Shown here: positions 1 through 6,884 of the stretch, piece by piece | Position numbering within the stretch: position 1 is the first letter of the stretch | Layout: every line of letters starts with the position of its first letter | Origin: Pseudaestuariivita sp. | GTDB lineage: Bacteria; Pseudomonadota; Alphaproteobacteria; Rhodobacterales; Rhodobacteraceae | Direction of reading: 5' to 3' | Assembly (NCBI GenBank): GCA_020629995.1 | Contig: JAHDCH010000084.1 | Coordinates: 1 to 10,038 of the forward strand | DNA length: 10,038 nucleotides | The notes under the pieces: generated by a model | The model's database searches: none | What the model was told of the DNA's origin: nothing | What the model saw: only the letters and a program-made list of their open reading frames with translations | Made by a program: the position numbers and the translations under genes

Positions 1-128
1 TTGCCCGGCGTCACGCCGCCAACCATCTTGGTGCCATAGGCGATGGCCTGTTCAGTGTGGAACGTCCCCTGCGAGCCGGTCAGGCCCTGACAGATGACTT
101 TGGTGTTTTCGTCTACGAGGATGGCCAT
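1..128 (-). CDS. sucD: Succinyl-CoA synthetase, alpha subunit (N-terminal part; runs off the window edge)
   Basis: Only the first 42 codons are present; the gene continues beyond base 1. The translation begins [20 protein letters not shown] and continues through [22 protein letters not shown]. This is the characteristic start of the CoA-binding Rossmann domain of SucD, which forms succinyl-CoA synthetase (succinate + CoA + NTP to succinyl-CoA) together with SucC. The GLTGSQG stretch (about residues 15-21) is the nucleotide/CoA-binding loop. The catalytic histidine lies in the missing part. The ATG is supported by a good ribosome-binding sequence, AAGAAGGA, about 9 bases upstream. SucD is separated from sucC by two small exported-protein genes on the same strand, an arrangement I recall from other Rhodobacteraceae. 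The 80-bp gap to the preceding gene carries a GC-rich hairpin. The identification is certain; the full length cannot be judged. Confidence 0.97.
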   Translation of the reverse strand, partial: MAILVDENTKVICQGLTGSQGTFHTEQAIAYGTKMVGGVTPG

Positions 129-178
129 CCTGTTGGTCCTTCTTAAGATGCACGGAACGCGCACCGTGAGTTGAATGT

Positions 179-200
179 GGCGCGCGGCAGTCCGCACGCC
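179..200 (-). promoter_or_regulatory. GC-rich stem-loop in the 80-bp spacer before sucD
   Basis: On the minus strand the spacer between the lipoprotein gene and sucD contains GGCGTGCGG, loop ACTG, CCGCGCGCC: a 9-bp stem with one G-U wobble. A second, weaker inverted repeat (CACGG...CCGTG) follows at 151-168. No T-run follows either stem, so neither is a normal intrinsic terminator. They could stabilise a processed sucD transcript or set the SucC:SucD ratio, but that is inference. A perfect TTGACA lies at 212-207, but nothing resembling a -10 box sits 16-18 bp downstream of it, so I do not call a promoter. Confidence 0.45.
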
Positions 201-208
201 GCGTGTTG

Positions 209-757
209 TCAAACGCCCGGCGCGTAGCCGAGTTGATATCGTGTCGTGCCCGCGGCGCCGCGTCCGCCTTGCAAAAGCAGCAGCATCTTGCGGCCGCCGC
301 TGCGGCGGTAGGTCAGCACACCGGGGGCGACCTGATCGCGGAACCGGGGGCGTCCGAATTTTGCGGCAAGCTGATCCTGGATCGCTGCGCTGTCGCCAGA
401 ACCGGTGACCTGCAACGTGCACAGTGGCCGCCCGCCAAAATCGCTGATCCGGCCCGACATCGCGAAAGCCGGTGATGCCAGCCGCTGACCCGACGGGACA
501 GTCAGGCCCTGACTGCGCATTGCGGCATCTGCCCCTTCAAAGCCTCGCGCGTACGTCGCGCCGCAGGTCTTGTCAAAAACCTGCAAGGCCTGATCCAGAG
601 ACACGAGGTTGGTGCCGGGGCGTGGCCCTTCGGCTTCGGGTGTGCAGGCGGCCAAGAGCGCTGCTGCGGCCAGGGTGGCGGTGAGGCCAAGCCCGCGCGA
701 CACCGAGCGTCCCGATGTCGCTTTGCCGTTTCGCTGCGTGTTCGAAATACGTGGCAT
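209..757 (-). CDS. Putative lipoprotein of unknown function between sucC and sucD
   Basis: I do not recognise a named family. The 182-residue product has an N-terminal basic stretch (residues 1-21), a hydrophobic core at about 22-37 and a lipobox LAAC with Cys38 as the expected lipidated residue. It should therefore be anchored to a membrane from the periplasmic side. The mature part has two further cysteines, C65 (in [10 protein letters not shown]) and C113 (in GRPLCTLQV), which could form a disulfide. The C-terminal third is Arg/Gly-rich. The start is the ATG at 757; a TTG directly before it and a GTG further in (Val19) are possible alternatives, because the ribosome-binding site is weak. 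It follows its upstream neighbour by 15 bp on the same strand and precedes sucD by 80 bp, so it is probably co-transcribed with sucCD. It resembles that neighbour in layout and may be a diverged paralogue. Confidence 0.8.
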   Translation of the reverse strand: MPRISNTQRNGKATSGRSVSRGLGLTATLAAAALLAACTPEAEGPRPGTNLVSLDQALQVFDKTCGATYARGFEGADAAMRSQGLTVPSGQRLASPAFAMSGRISDFGGRPLCTLQVTGSGDSAAIQDQLAAKFGRPRFRDQVAPGVLTYRRSGGRKMLLLLQGGRGAAGTTRYQLGYAPGV

Positions 758-772
758 CAAAAGCAGTCCATT

Positions 773-1198
773 TCAGATATCCAGTTTCGCGGCAGCCCGC
801 GTCAGACCATTGCCGGCAGATTCAGTCCCAATATGCACGCCCAATCCAGGGTTCAGCGGGACTTTGGCGGCCTTGGTCGCCGAAGAAGCAAACCGGCGAA
901 GCAAATCGGGCAAGGGCGTGCGCGTCAGAAACCTCAGCGCGCAGCGCTGGCTGTTGATCCGCATCTGGCGGTCCTTTCGCGCGTTCACGAAAAGCCCGCT
1001 TGCCGTGTCATAAGCAAACCCCATGCGTTGAGCCTTGGCTTGTGCTGCGCCCACGTCGGACAGATAGACATCGTAGCAGATCGAAGCGAAGAGCTTGCCA
1101 GCGGCTTCGGCGGACATTGCGTTTTTACGCAATGCCTCGGCCGAAGCGGGTGAGGACAAGGTCATCACCAGAGCCACAAGGATGCCGACGCGAGCCAT
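773..1198 (-). CDS. Small exported protein of unknown function following sucC
   Basis: This encodes a 141-residue protein with a textbook Sec signal peptide: positively charged start, hydrophobic core [11 protein letters not shown], and a likely cleavage site after ASPASA-type residues 15-20 (A-S-A, then EALRKN). The mature protein is about 121 residues, basic, with two cysteines, C41 (ASICYDVY) and C86 (SQRCALRF), 45 residues apart. The ATG at 1198 is preferred because the signal peptide begins there and because it lies 7 bp after the sucC stop. A longer frame would run into sucC. An AAGGGC about 12 bases upstream, inside the sucC tail, may serve as ribosome-binding site. The segment around C41 aligns without gaps to the segment around C65 of the next gene (shared F, C, Y, A, A, G). 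No function can be assigned; a periplasmic location is expected. Confidence 0.85.
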   Translation of the reverse strand: MARVGILVALVMTLSSPASAEALRKNAMSAEAAGKLFASICYDVYLSDVGAAQAKAQRMGFAYDTASGLFVNARKDRQMRINSQRCALRFLTRTPLPDLLRRFASSATKAAKVPLNPGLGVHIGTESAGNGLTRAAAKLDI

Positions 1199-1205
1199 CG
1201 AATGA

Positions 1206-2399
1206 TCAGCCCTTGACCGCTTTGACGATCTTCTGGGCGCCATCTTTCAGGTCATCCGCCGCGATCACATCGACGTCGGAGTTGTTGATGATGTCCTTGC
1301 CCTGCTGCACGTTCGTACCTTCGAGGCGCACGACCAGCGGAACCTTGAGGCCGACCTCTTTTACGGCGGCAACCACGCCTTCGGCAATCACATCGCAGCG
1401 CATGATGCCGCCAAAGATGTTCACCAGGATGCCTTTGACGTTGGGATCGCTCGTGATGATTTTGAACGCCTCTGTCACCTTTTCCTTGGTCGCGCCGCCG
1501 CCCACGTCGAGGAAGTTGGCAGGCTCGGCCCCATACAGCTTGATGATGTCCATCGTCGCCATGGCCAGGCCCGCGCCGTTGACCATGCACCCGATCTCGC
1601 CATCCAGCGCGATATAGTTCAGGTCGTATTTCGACGCTTCGAGCTCCTTGGGGTCTTCCTCGGTCGTGTCGCGCAATTCGGCGATGTCGGCGTGGCGGTA
1701 GACCGCATTGCCGTCAAATCCCATCTTGGCGTCGAGGCATTTCAGATCGCCGCTGTCGGTGATGATCAGCGGGTTGATCTCGAGCATCTCCATGTCCTTG
1801 TCGAGGAACAGCTTGTAGAGCGTGCCCATCAGCTTGACGCATTGCTTTACCTGCGCGCCCTTGAGCCCGAGGTTAAAGGCGATGCGGCGGCCGTGGTACG
1901 GCTGATAGCCGGTCGCGGGGTCGACGCTGAATGACAGAATCTTTTCGGGGGTCTTTTCGGCGACCTCTTCGATGTCCATGCCGCCTTCGGTCGAGGCAAC
2001 AAACGACACGCGGCTTGTCTGACGGTCGACCAGCAGGGCGAGGTACATCTCGGTCTCGATGCCGCTGCCGTCTTCGATGTAGATGCGGTTGACCTGCTTG
2101 CCCGCCGGGCCGGTCTGTTTGGTGACCAGCGTGCGGCCCAGCATCTTCTTGGCCTCTTCGGCGGCCTCGCTGGCCGATTTGGCCAGGCGCACGCCACCCT
2201 TGTCGCCGGCGTCGGCCTCTTTGAACGTGCCCTTGCCGCGTCCGCCGGCGTGGATTTGCGCTTTGACAACCCACAGGGGGCCATCCATTTCGCCCGCGGC
2301 GGTTTTGGCTTCTTCGGCTTTCAGAACGACGCGGCCGTCCGAGACTGGCGCGCCATACGAGCGCAGAAGCGCCTTGGCCTGATATTCGTGGATGTTCAT
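1206..2399 (-). CDS. sucC: Succinyl-CoA synthetase, beta subunit
   Basis: SucC (397 residues, normal length) supplies the ATP-grasp nucleotide-binding half and the CoA-ligase C-terminal half of succinyl-CoA synthetase, a cytoplasmic TCA-cycle enzyme working with SucD. Family marks are plain. [12 protein letters not shown] opens the protein. The ATP-grasp motif [12 protein letters not shown] is at 47-57. EINPL (207-211) and the following [14 protein letters not shown] carry the metal ligands. [12 protein letters not shown] lies near 274-285, [10 protein letters not shown] at about 296-305, and [15 protein letters not shown], the CoA-ligase phosphate-loop region, near 327-341. The start at 2399 is chosen because upstream in-frame codons do not match the family and GGGAC precedes this ATG by about 10 bases. 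The 252-bp upstream region holds the mdh terminator and a paired GTGATCAC operator-like block. The stop is 7 bp before the next gene, so sucC heads a sucC-x-y-sucD operon. Confidence 0.98.
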   Translation of the reverse strand: MNIHEYQAKALLRSYGAPVSDGRVVLKAEEAKTAAGEMDGPLWVVKAQIHAGGRGKGTFKEADAGDKGGVRLAKSASEAAEEAKKMLGRTLVTKQTGPAGKQVNRIYIEDGSGIETEMYLALLVDRQTSRVSFVASTEGGMDIEEVAEKTPEKILSFSVDPATGYQPYHGRRIAFNLGLKGAQVKQCVKLMGTLYKLFLDKDMEMLEINPLIITDSGDLKCLDAKMGFDGNAVYRHADIAELRDTTEEDPKELEASKYDLNYIALDGEIGCMVNGAGLAMATMDIIKLYGAEPANFLDVGGGATKEKVTEAFKIITSDPNVKGILVNIFGGIMRCDVIAEGVVAAVKEVGLKVPLVVRLEGTNVQQGKDIINNSDVDVIAADDLKDGAQKIVKAVKG

Positions 2400-2506
2400 G
2401 AGGGGCACGTCCCGCTTATCGTGATCGTTGCCCAGCAAACTACGCGGGTTTGGCCGCGATAAAACGCTATTCGGCCTGTTAGCGCGTAGCATTCGGTTGA
2501 AATGGG

Positions 2507-2543
2507 ATATTTGTGATCACGACAAGAAAATGTGTGATCACAA
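2507..2543 (-). promoter_or_regulatory. Paired GTGATCAC palindromes upstream of sucC (putative operator)
   Basis: Two 8-bp perfect palindromes GTGATCAC, at 2534-2541 and 2513-2520, have centres exactly 21 bp apart. That is two helical turns, so both face the same side of the DNA. The distal copy extends to TTGTGATCACA on the sucC sense strand. The centre of the proximal copy lies about 118 bp upstream of the sucC ATG. The whole 37-bp block matches the block upstream of sdhC (9364-9400) at 29 positions, including the 13-bp spacer length. A dimeric helix-turn-helix regulator binding as a tetramer or as two dimers would fit; the regulator is unknown. I found no convincing -35/-10 pair between the block and the gene. 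A weak candidate is CTAACA then TATCGC, 15 bp apart, at about 2482-2456. Confidence 0.7.
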
Positions 2544-2589
2544 ATCGCCTCGCGGCGGTATCGACTGATTCCGCAAACAGGTTTGCGTC

Positions 2590-2626
2590 AAAAAATAAGG
2601 GCGCCCCGCGATATGCGAGGGCGCCC
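2590..2626 (-). terminator. Intrinsic terminator of mdh
   Basis: On the minus strand, 25 bp after the mdh stop codon, GGGCGCCC is followed by TCGC, loop ATATC, GCG and GGGCGCCC. This makes an 8-bp perfect GC stem plus 3 more pairs beyond a single-base bulge (2599-2609 with 2615-2626). A T-rich run follows at once (TTATTTTTT, 2598-2590). Stem plus U-tract is a classic Rho-independent terminator. It means mdh and sucC are probably separate transcription units, with sucC driven from its own promoter downstream of this site. Confidence 0.88.
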
Positions 2627-2651
2627 AGCTTTTGATCCGGCGTGAGTTGGA

Positions 2652-3656
<1,005 letters not shown>

Positions 3657-3683
3657 TTACGCGCAAGCCGGCCTTCGCGCAAG

Positions 3684-3699
3684 TGCTGCAGTTGCAGCA
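3684..3699. promoter_or_regulatory. 16-bp inverted repeat in the mdh / TSUP divergent intergenic region
   Basis: The 166-bp gap between the divergent starts of mdh (3614) and the permease gene (3781) contains TGCTGCAGTTGCAGCA, two perfect 7-bp arms around GT. Two direct repeats of CGCGCAAG lie just to its left at 3660-3667 and 3676-3683, with a 16-bp period. The position suits an operator acting on either gene. I see no clear sigma-70 boxes here, so the promoters are not placed. A regulatory role is inference from symmetry and location only. Confidence 0.45.
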
Positions 3700-3780
3700 T
3701 GACCCGCATGTCCGGGCTGGCTATCAAGGCCGAGCGGGCGTAAGGCCTTGGAGAGCCGGAGCATTTCGAAGGGAATTTGC

Positions 3781-4536
3781 ATGATCGAGCTGAGTTGGTC
3801 CTTCCTTGCTCTTGGGGCCCCGGCAGCTATGTTTGCCGGGATATCAAAAGCGGGGTTCGGATCAGGCGCGGCTTTTGCCTCGGCCTCGATTCTGGCTTTG
3901 GTGATCGAACCGGGGCAAGCGCTGGGTATCATGCTGCCCCTGCTCATGCTGATCGACGTGCTGACGCTGCGCCCTTACTGGCGCCAATGGGATTGGGCGG
4001 CGTCGCGGGTTCTGATTCTGGCGGGGTTGCCGGGCGTGGCGCTGGGCGCACTGGTCTACCGCGCGGCTTCGGACGATGTGATACGGCTGCTGATCGGGAT
4101 CATGTCGCTGGTCTATGTGGCCAGCCAGGTGCGCGGGCTTGTTCGCGCGGCGCCCCGGCAGCGGCGGCGCCTTCCGGTATGGGTTGGTGTCGTGGCGGGT
4201 GTCACGACAGGGTTTACCAGCTTTGTCAGCCATGCAGGCGGCCCGCCTGCGGCGGTCTATCTGCTGAGCGCCGGACTGACCAAAACAGCCTATCAAGCCT
4301 CTTCGGTGCTGATCTTCTGGGCGATCAATATCTTCAAGTTCGTGCCGTATGCCTTTTTGGGGATTTTCAGCTGGGACACGGTCAAAGCTGATCTTGCGCT
4401 GGCCCCGTTTGCGGTTCTCGGGACACTTCTGGGCGTCTGGTTGCACCGGCGCATCCCCGAGCGCGCCTTTTTCATGGTGGCCTTTGCGCTGCTGACGGTC
4501 ACGGGAACCAAGCTGATCTGGGACGCGCTGACCTGA
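3781..4536 (+). CDS. TSUP / TauE-SafE family membrane permease
   Basis: This 251-residue integral membrane protein has about eight hydrophobic segments arranged as two halves, as in the TSUP (DUF81, sulfite exporter TauE/SafE) family. The first half carries AGISKAGFGSGAAFASASIL (19-38), and the second the related GVTTGFTSFVSHAGGPPAAV (140-159); these are the family's duplicated signature. The family exports or imports small, often sulfur- or carbon-containing anions such as sulfite, sulfoacetate or other organic acids. The substrate here cannot be told. The ATG at 3781 follows a strong GAAGGGA ribosome-binding site. A TTG 33 bases upstream is in frame but lacks family sequence. The gene stands alone, diverging from mdh and converging on a small exported-protein gene. 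Proximity to mdh might suggest an organic-anion substrate, but that is weak inference. Confidence 0.92.
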   Translation: MIELSWSFLALGAPAAMFAGISKAGFGSGAAFASASILALVIEPGQALGIMLPLLMLIDVLTLRPYWRQWDWAASRVLILAGLPGVALGALVYRAASDDVIRLLIGIMSLVYVASQVRGLVRAAPRQRRRLPVWVGVVAGVTTGFTSFVSHAGGPPAAVYLLSAGLTKTAYQASSVLIFWAINIFKFVPYAFLGIFSWDTVKADLALAPFAVLGTLLGVWLHRRIPERAFFMVAFALLTVTGTKLIWDALT

Positions 4537-4538
4537 GG

Positions 4539-4569
4539 GGCGCGCGGGACTACGGTGGCCCCGCGCGCC
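4539..4569. terminator. GC hairpin between convergent genes (possible bidirectional terminator)
   Basis: Between the stop of the permease gene (4536) and the stop of the minus-strand small gene (4573) lies GGCGCGCGGG, an 11-base loop, and CCCGCGCGCC: a perfect 10-bp stem filling almost the entire 36-bp gap. Position and symmetry suit termination for both directions. There is no T-run on either side (GAATTATG to the right; CCTCAGGTCAG on the minus strand), so it is not a textbook intrinsic terminator. It may stop transcription only partly or protect the 3' ends. Confidence 0.55.
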
Positions 4570-4572
4570 GAA

Positions 4573-4893
4573 TTATGCGTCTTCGCCCTGGGCGGGCAGC
4601 GCTTCGGCAATCGTCTCATAGGCTTGTCCGCTGGCCACAAGGCACGAAATCCCGCTGGCGTTGGTCACGGTGATCGTCCAGGTGCCGGTTTCCGCCGAGG
4701 CGAACACCTCGACCATGGCATTGTTGGCCCCCAGGCCAATCGACTGACGCGTTTCGCCATAGCGGTCGGCCAGCCGTTCCACCACAGCGTCACGCGGCGC
4801 GCAATTGCGTGTCTGCGCCGAGGCGGGGGCGATGGTCAGTGCGGCGGCAATCGCAAAGATGCCGCCAGTGAGGATCAGTTGAACAGGACGCAT
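4573..4893 (-). CDS. Small exported protein of unknown function
   Basis: This encodes a 106-residue protein with a Sec signal peptide: MRPVQ, then hydrophobic LILTGGIFAIAAALTIAP, with cleavage expected after ASA near residue 26. The mature part of about 80 residues has two cysteines, C31 (RNCAPRDAV) and C84 (GISCLVASGQAYE), probably a disulfide in the periplasm. The run RYGETRQSIGLGANNAMVEV (44-63) followed by FASAETGTWTITVT (64-77) closely resembles small unannotated proteins I recall from many alphaproteobacteria, so it appears conserved, but I know no function. The start is firm: AAGGAG lies 8 bases before the ATG. It is a single gene, divergent from mcl2 and convergent with the permease gene. 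Confidence 0.87.
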   Translation of the reverse strand: MRPVQLILTGGIFAIAAALTIAPASAQTRNCAPRDAVVERLADRYGETRQSIGLGANNAMVEVFASAETGTWTITVTNASGISCLVASGQAYETIAEALPAQGEDA

Positions 4894-5211
4894 GGGCCCA
4901 ACTCCTTAGGTCTGACGCCGAAGGGTGCACGCATGGCCGCCCGGATCTTCCGCATCCGGCAACGGGCCCCCCAGCAAAGATTGTCCGTCCTGGCGCGGCG
5001 TCCCGGTCATGCGGCGGCCTGCCGCCCGAGCCTCCCGATTTCGCGCCTCTAGCTTGGGACAGACCCTGAGGAAGGAAGCTGAAGACCGGGTTAACGTTAC
5101 GAACGCAGCGCCCAATCGTGATCTTTTTTCTGCATTGCGGCAAAAATGGCCTTGAACGATCCGCAAAGAAAGTTGCAGACAGGCGCAACAAAATTATCTT
5201 GCTGAGGCTCC
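4894..5211. other. 318-bp divergent intergenic region between the small exported gene and mcl2
   Basis: No gene is convincing here. The left half (about 4914-5060) is GC-rich with no recognisable structure. The right half (5090-5200) is clearly richer in A and T and should hold the mcl2 promoter. It contains the palindrome TAACGTTA (5092-5099), a run of six T (5124-5129), and a cluster of TTGC/GCAA half-sites between 5135 and 5188, including the symmetric TTGCGGCAA at 5135-5143. A TTGCAG / TATCTT pair with 16-bp spacing (5173-5178 and 5195-5200) looks like a promoter, but it would start transcription almost at the ATG, leaving no room for the ribosome-binding site, so it is not called. Confidence 0.5.
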
Positions 5212-6069
5212 ATGTCGCGCGACACGCATCCCTACCGTTCGGTTCTGTATCTGCCTGCATCCAACGAACGTGCCCTGGCCAAGGCACGGAGCCTGGCGGC
5301 GGATGCGGTCATCTTTGACCTCGAGGATGCGGTCGCCCCGGATCAGAAGGTGGCGGCGCGGGACACGCTGAGCGCGGCGCTGGCCGATGGCGGGTTTGGC
5401 GCCCGCCGCCGGATCGTGCGGATCAATGATGCCGACACCGAATGGTATGCCGGGGATGTCGCGGCGGCGGCGACGATGGCCTGTGATGCGGTTTTGCTGC
5501 CCAAGGTCAGCACGCCCGACCATCTGCAAACGCTGGCCGATGCGCTGCCGGGCGTGGCGCTGTGGGCGATGATTGAAACCGCCGAAGGCGTGCTGCGCTC
5601 TGCCGAGATCGCGCGTGCCCATCCCCGGCTTGAGGGGTTTGTCCTTGGCACCAACGATCTGGCCAAGGAAATCGGCTGCCGTCCGCGCGCTGACAGGCTG
5701 CCGATGATGACCGCGCTGCAGACCGCCCTTATGGCGGCGCGGATGGCGGGTTTGGTTGCGGTGGACGGCGTCTATAACGCGTTCCGCGACGAAGAGGGGC
5801 TCCGCGCCGAATGCGAACAGGGCCGCGATCTGGGCTTTGACGGCAAGACGCTGATCCATCCCGCGCAGCTGGACATAGCGAACGCCGTGTTTTCGCCTTC
5901 GGACGAAGATGTGGCGCTGGCCGAACGCCAGATCGCGGCCTTTGACGAAGTGTCGGCGGCAGGCAAGGGCGTGGCCGTGGTTGACGGGCGCATCGTTGAA
6001 AACCTGCATGTCGAACAGGCCCGCGCCACGCTGGCCAAGGCACGTGCAATCGCGGCTCTGGCCGGGTAG
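5212..6069 (+). CDS. mcl2: CitE/malyl-CoA lyase superfamily enzyme, likely (3S)-malyl-CoA thioesterase
   Basis: This 285-residue TIM-barrel enzyme belongs to the HpcH/HpaI-CitE superfamily. Visible motifs are SVLYLPASNERALAKA (10-25), FDLEDAV (35-41), VRIN with the substrate-binding Arg70, LPKVS (96-100), AMIETAEG (119-126, with the metal-ligand Glu122), GTNDLAKEIG (146-155) and GKTLIHPAQL (211-220). At 285 residues it is shorter than the Mcl1 malyl-CoA/beta-methylmalyl-CoA lyases (about 320). Together with linkage to mch, this points to the paralogue Mcl2, described in Rhodobacter sphaeroides as a (3S)-malyl-CoA thioesterase that frees malate and CoA. With Mcl1 it accounts for apparent malate synthase activity. 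The ATG at 5212 has GAGG 5-8 bases upstream. It leads an operon with the NnrU-family gene 37 bp downstream. Lyase versus thioesterase activity cannot be decided from sequence by eye; a generic CitE-like lyase is the alternative. Confidence 0.88.
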   Translation: MSRDTHPYRSVLYLPASNERALAKARSLAADAVIFDLEDAVAPDQKVAARDTLSAALADGGFGARRRIVRINDADTEWYAGDVAAAATMACDAVLLPKVSTPDHLQTLADALPGVALWAMIETAEGVLRSAEIARAHPRLEGFVLGTNDLAKEIGCRPRADRLPMMTALQTALMAARMAGLVAVDGVYNAFRDEEGLRAECEQGRDLGFDGKTLIHPAQLDIANAVFSPSDEDVALAERQIAAFDEVSAAGKGVAVVDGRIVENLHVEQARATLAKARAIAALAG

Positions 6070-6106
6070 CCTTTCGCGGCACGGCAGGCAAAAAGGAGCG
6101 CGCGCC

Positions 6107-6676
6107 ATGTTTCTGATTATCGTCGGGGTTCTGGAATGGTCCGTGGTCCATTGGCTGCGCCGGCTGATGCCGGGTGTGCGCGGCTGGATGCAGGACCGGA
6201 TGGGCGACGCCTCTCGTGGGGTTATCGCGGCATTTCTGGTGGGCAGCATCGTATTGATGGTCGTTGGGTATCGCTCGGCCGACTATGTCGCCATCTGGGA
6301 GCCGCCCGGCTTTTTCACCCACATCAACAACCTGTTGATGGTGCTGGCTTTCTACGTCTTTGGCGCGTCGGCGGCAAAGCCGGCCAAGGTCTGGCTGGGC
6401 ACCAAGCTGCGCCACCCGCAGCTGACCGCGGTCAAGATCTGGGCCGTGGCGCATTTGCTGGTGAATGGCGATCTGGCGTCAATCGTGCTGTTTGGCGGCC
6501 TTTTGGCCTGGGCGGTGATCAGCGTGGTCCTCATCAACCGCGCCGAAGGTCCCTGGACCCCGCCGCCGCAGGCCCCTGCCAGGAAAGAGATCACCCTTGG
6601 CGTGATCACGCTGGTGCTGTTCACCGTTGTGTCGCTGCTGCACGGGTGGCTCGGCCCCTGGCCGTTCGGAGGGTAA
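6107..6676 (+). CDS. NnrU-family integral membrane protein
   Basis: This 189-residue membrane protein has about five hydrophobic segments (roughly 1-15, 38-54, 72-89, 110-143, 163-180). The family signature is LRHPQLTAVKIWAVAHLLVN (101-120) followed by GDLASIVLFGGLLAWAV (121-137), typical of NnrU proteins. NnrU was named for a role in nitric-oxide/nitrite metabolism, and the family is related to the plant 15-cis-zeta-carotene isomerase Z-ISO, a heme protein. His103 and His116 in the signature, plus His15, are candidate heme ligands; this is inference. No denitrification or carotenoid genes are nearby. The gene sits between mcl2 and mch in a tight operon, so a denitrification role should not be assumed. 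The start at 6107 is set by AAAAGGAG 9 bases upstream and by the hydrophobic N-terminus. The stop overlaps the ribosome-binding region of the next gene. Confidence 0.9.
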   Translation: MFLIIVGVLEWSVVHWLRRLMPGVRGWMQDRMGDASRGVIAAFLVGSIVLMVVGYRSADYVAIWEPPGFFTHINNLLMVLAFYVFGASAAKPAKVWLGTKLRHPQLTAVKIWAVAHLLVNGDLASIVLFGGLLAWAVISVVLINRAEGPWTPPPQAPARKEITLGVITLVLFTVVSLLHGWLGPWPFGG

Positions 6677-6680
6677 AGTC

Positions 6681-6884
6681 ATGAAAGCATACAGATTTCT
6701 AACCGCAGACGATACGTCGGCCTTTTGCCACAAGGTGACCGAGGCACTGGCCAAGGGGTGGGAGCTGTACGGCGATCCAACCTATGCGCATGACGCCTCG
6801 AACGGCGTGATGCGCTGCGGGCAGGCCGTGGTGAAAGAGGTAGACGGGGCGTACGACCCCGAGGTCAAGTTGGGGCAGCTATGA
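6681..6884 (+). CDS. DUF1737 small protein
   Basis: This 67-residue soluble protein begins MKAYRFLTADDTSAFCHKVT, continues with EALAKGWELYGDPTYAHD, and has GQAVVKEVDGAYDPEVKL near the end. That pattern (a YR-L-T start, FC-KV-EAL--GW-LYG, then -GQA--KE) is characteristic of DUF1737, a small domain of unknown function found in many proteobacteria. The start is placed at the ATG at 6681, after GGAGGG, which overlaps the end of the NnrU-family gene (4-bp gap). Its stop overlaps the mch start by four bases (ATGA), so translation of the two is very likely coupled. A role tied to Mch or Mcl2 is suggested only by position. Confidence 0.88.
   Translation: MKAYRFLTADDTSAFCHKVTEALAKGWELYGDPTYAHDASNGVMRCGQAVVKEVDGAYDPEVKLGQL

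Noticed and set aside
207..212. Perfect TTGACA on the minus strand ahead of sucD as a promoter
   Set aside because: No -10-like sequence lies 16-18 bp downstream; that stretch is the GC-rich hairpin. A -35 hexamer alone is not enough.
5194..6249. Long open frame on the minus strand, 351 codons, opposite mcl2
   Set aside because: It covers mcl2 antisense, shows Arg/His/Gln-rich sequence without domains or a ribosome-binding site, and is explained as a shadow of mcl2 codon bias.
6601..6610. CGTGATCACG inside the NnrU-family gene, another copy of the GTGATCAC core
   Set aside because: It is single, lies deep in a coding region at codons for GVIT, lacks the flanking TT/AA of the paired sites and has no nearby start codon, so it is probably chance.
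6107..6676. Annotating the NnrU-family protein as a denitrification gene
   Set aside because: No nitrite or nitric-oxide reductase genes or their regulators are in the window; the family is broad and the operon context is CoA-ester metabolism.
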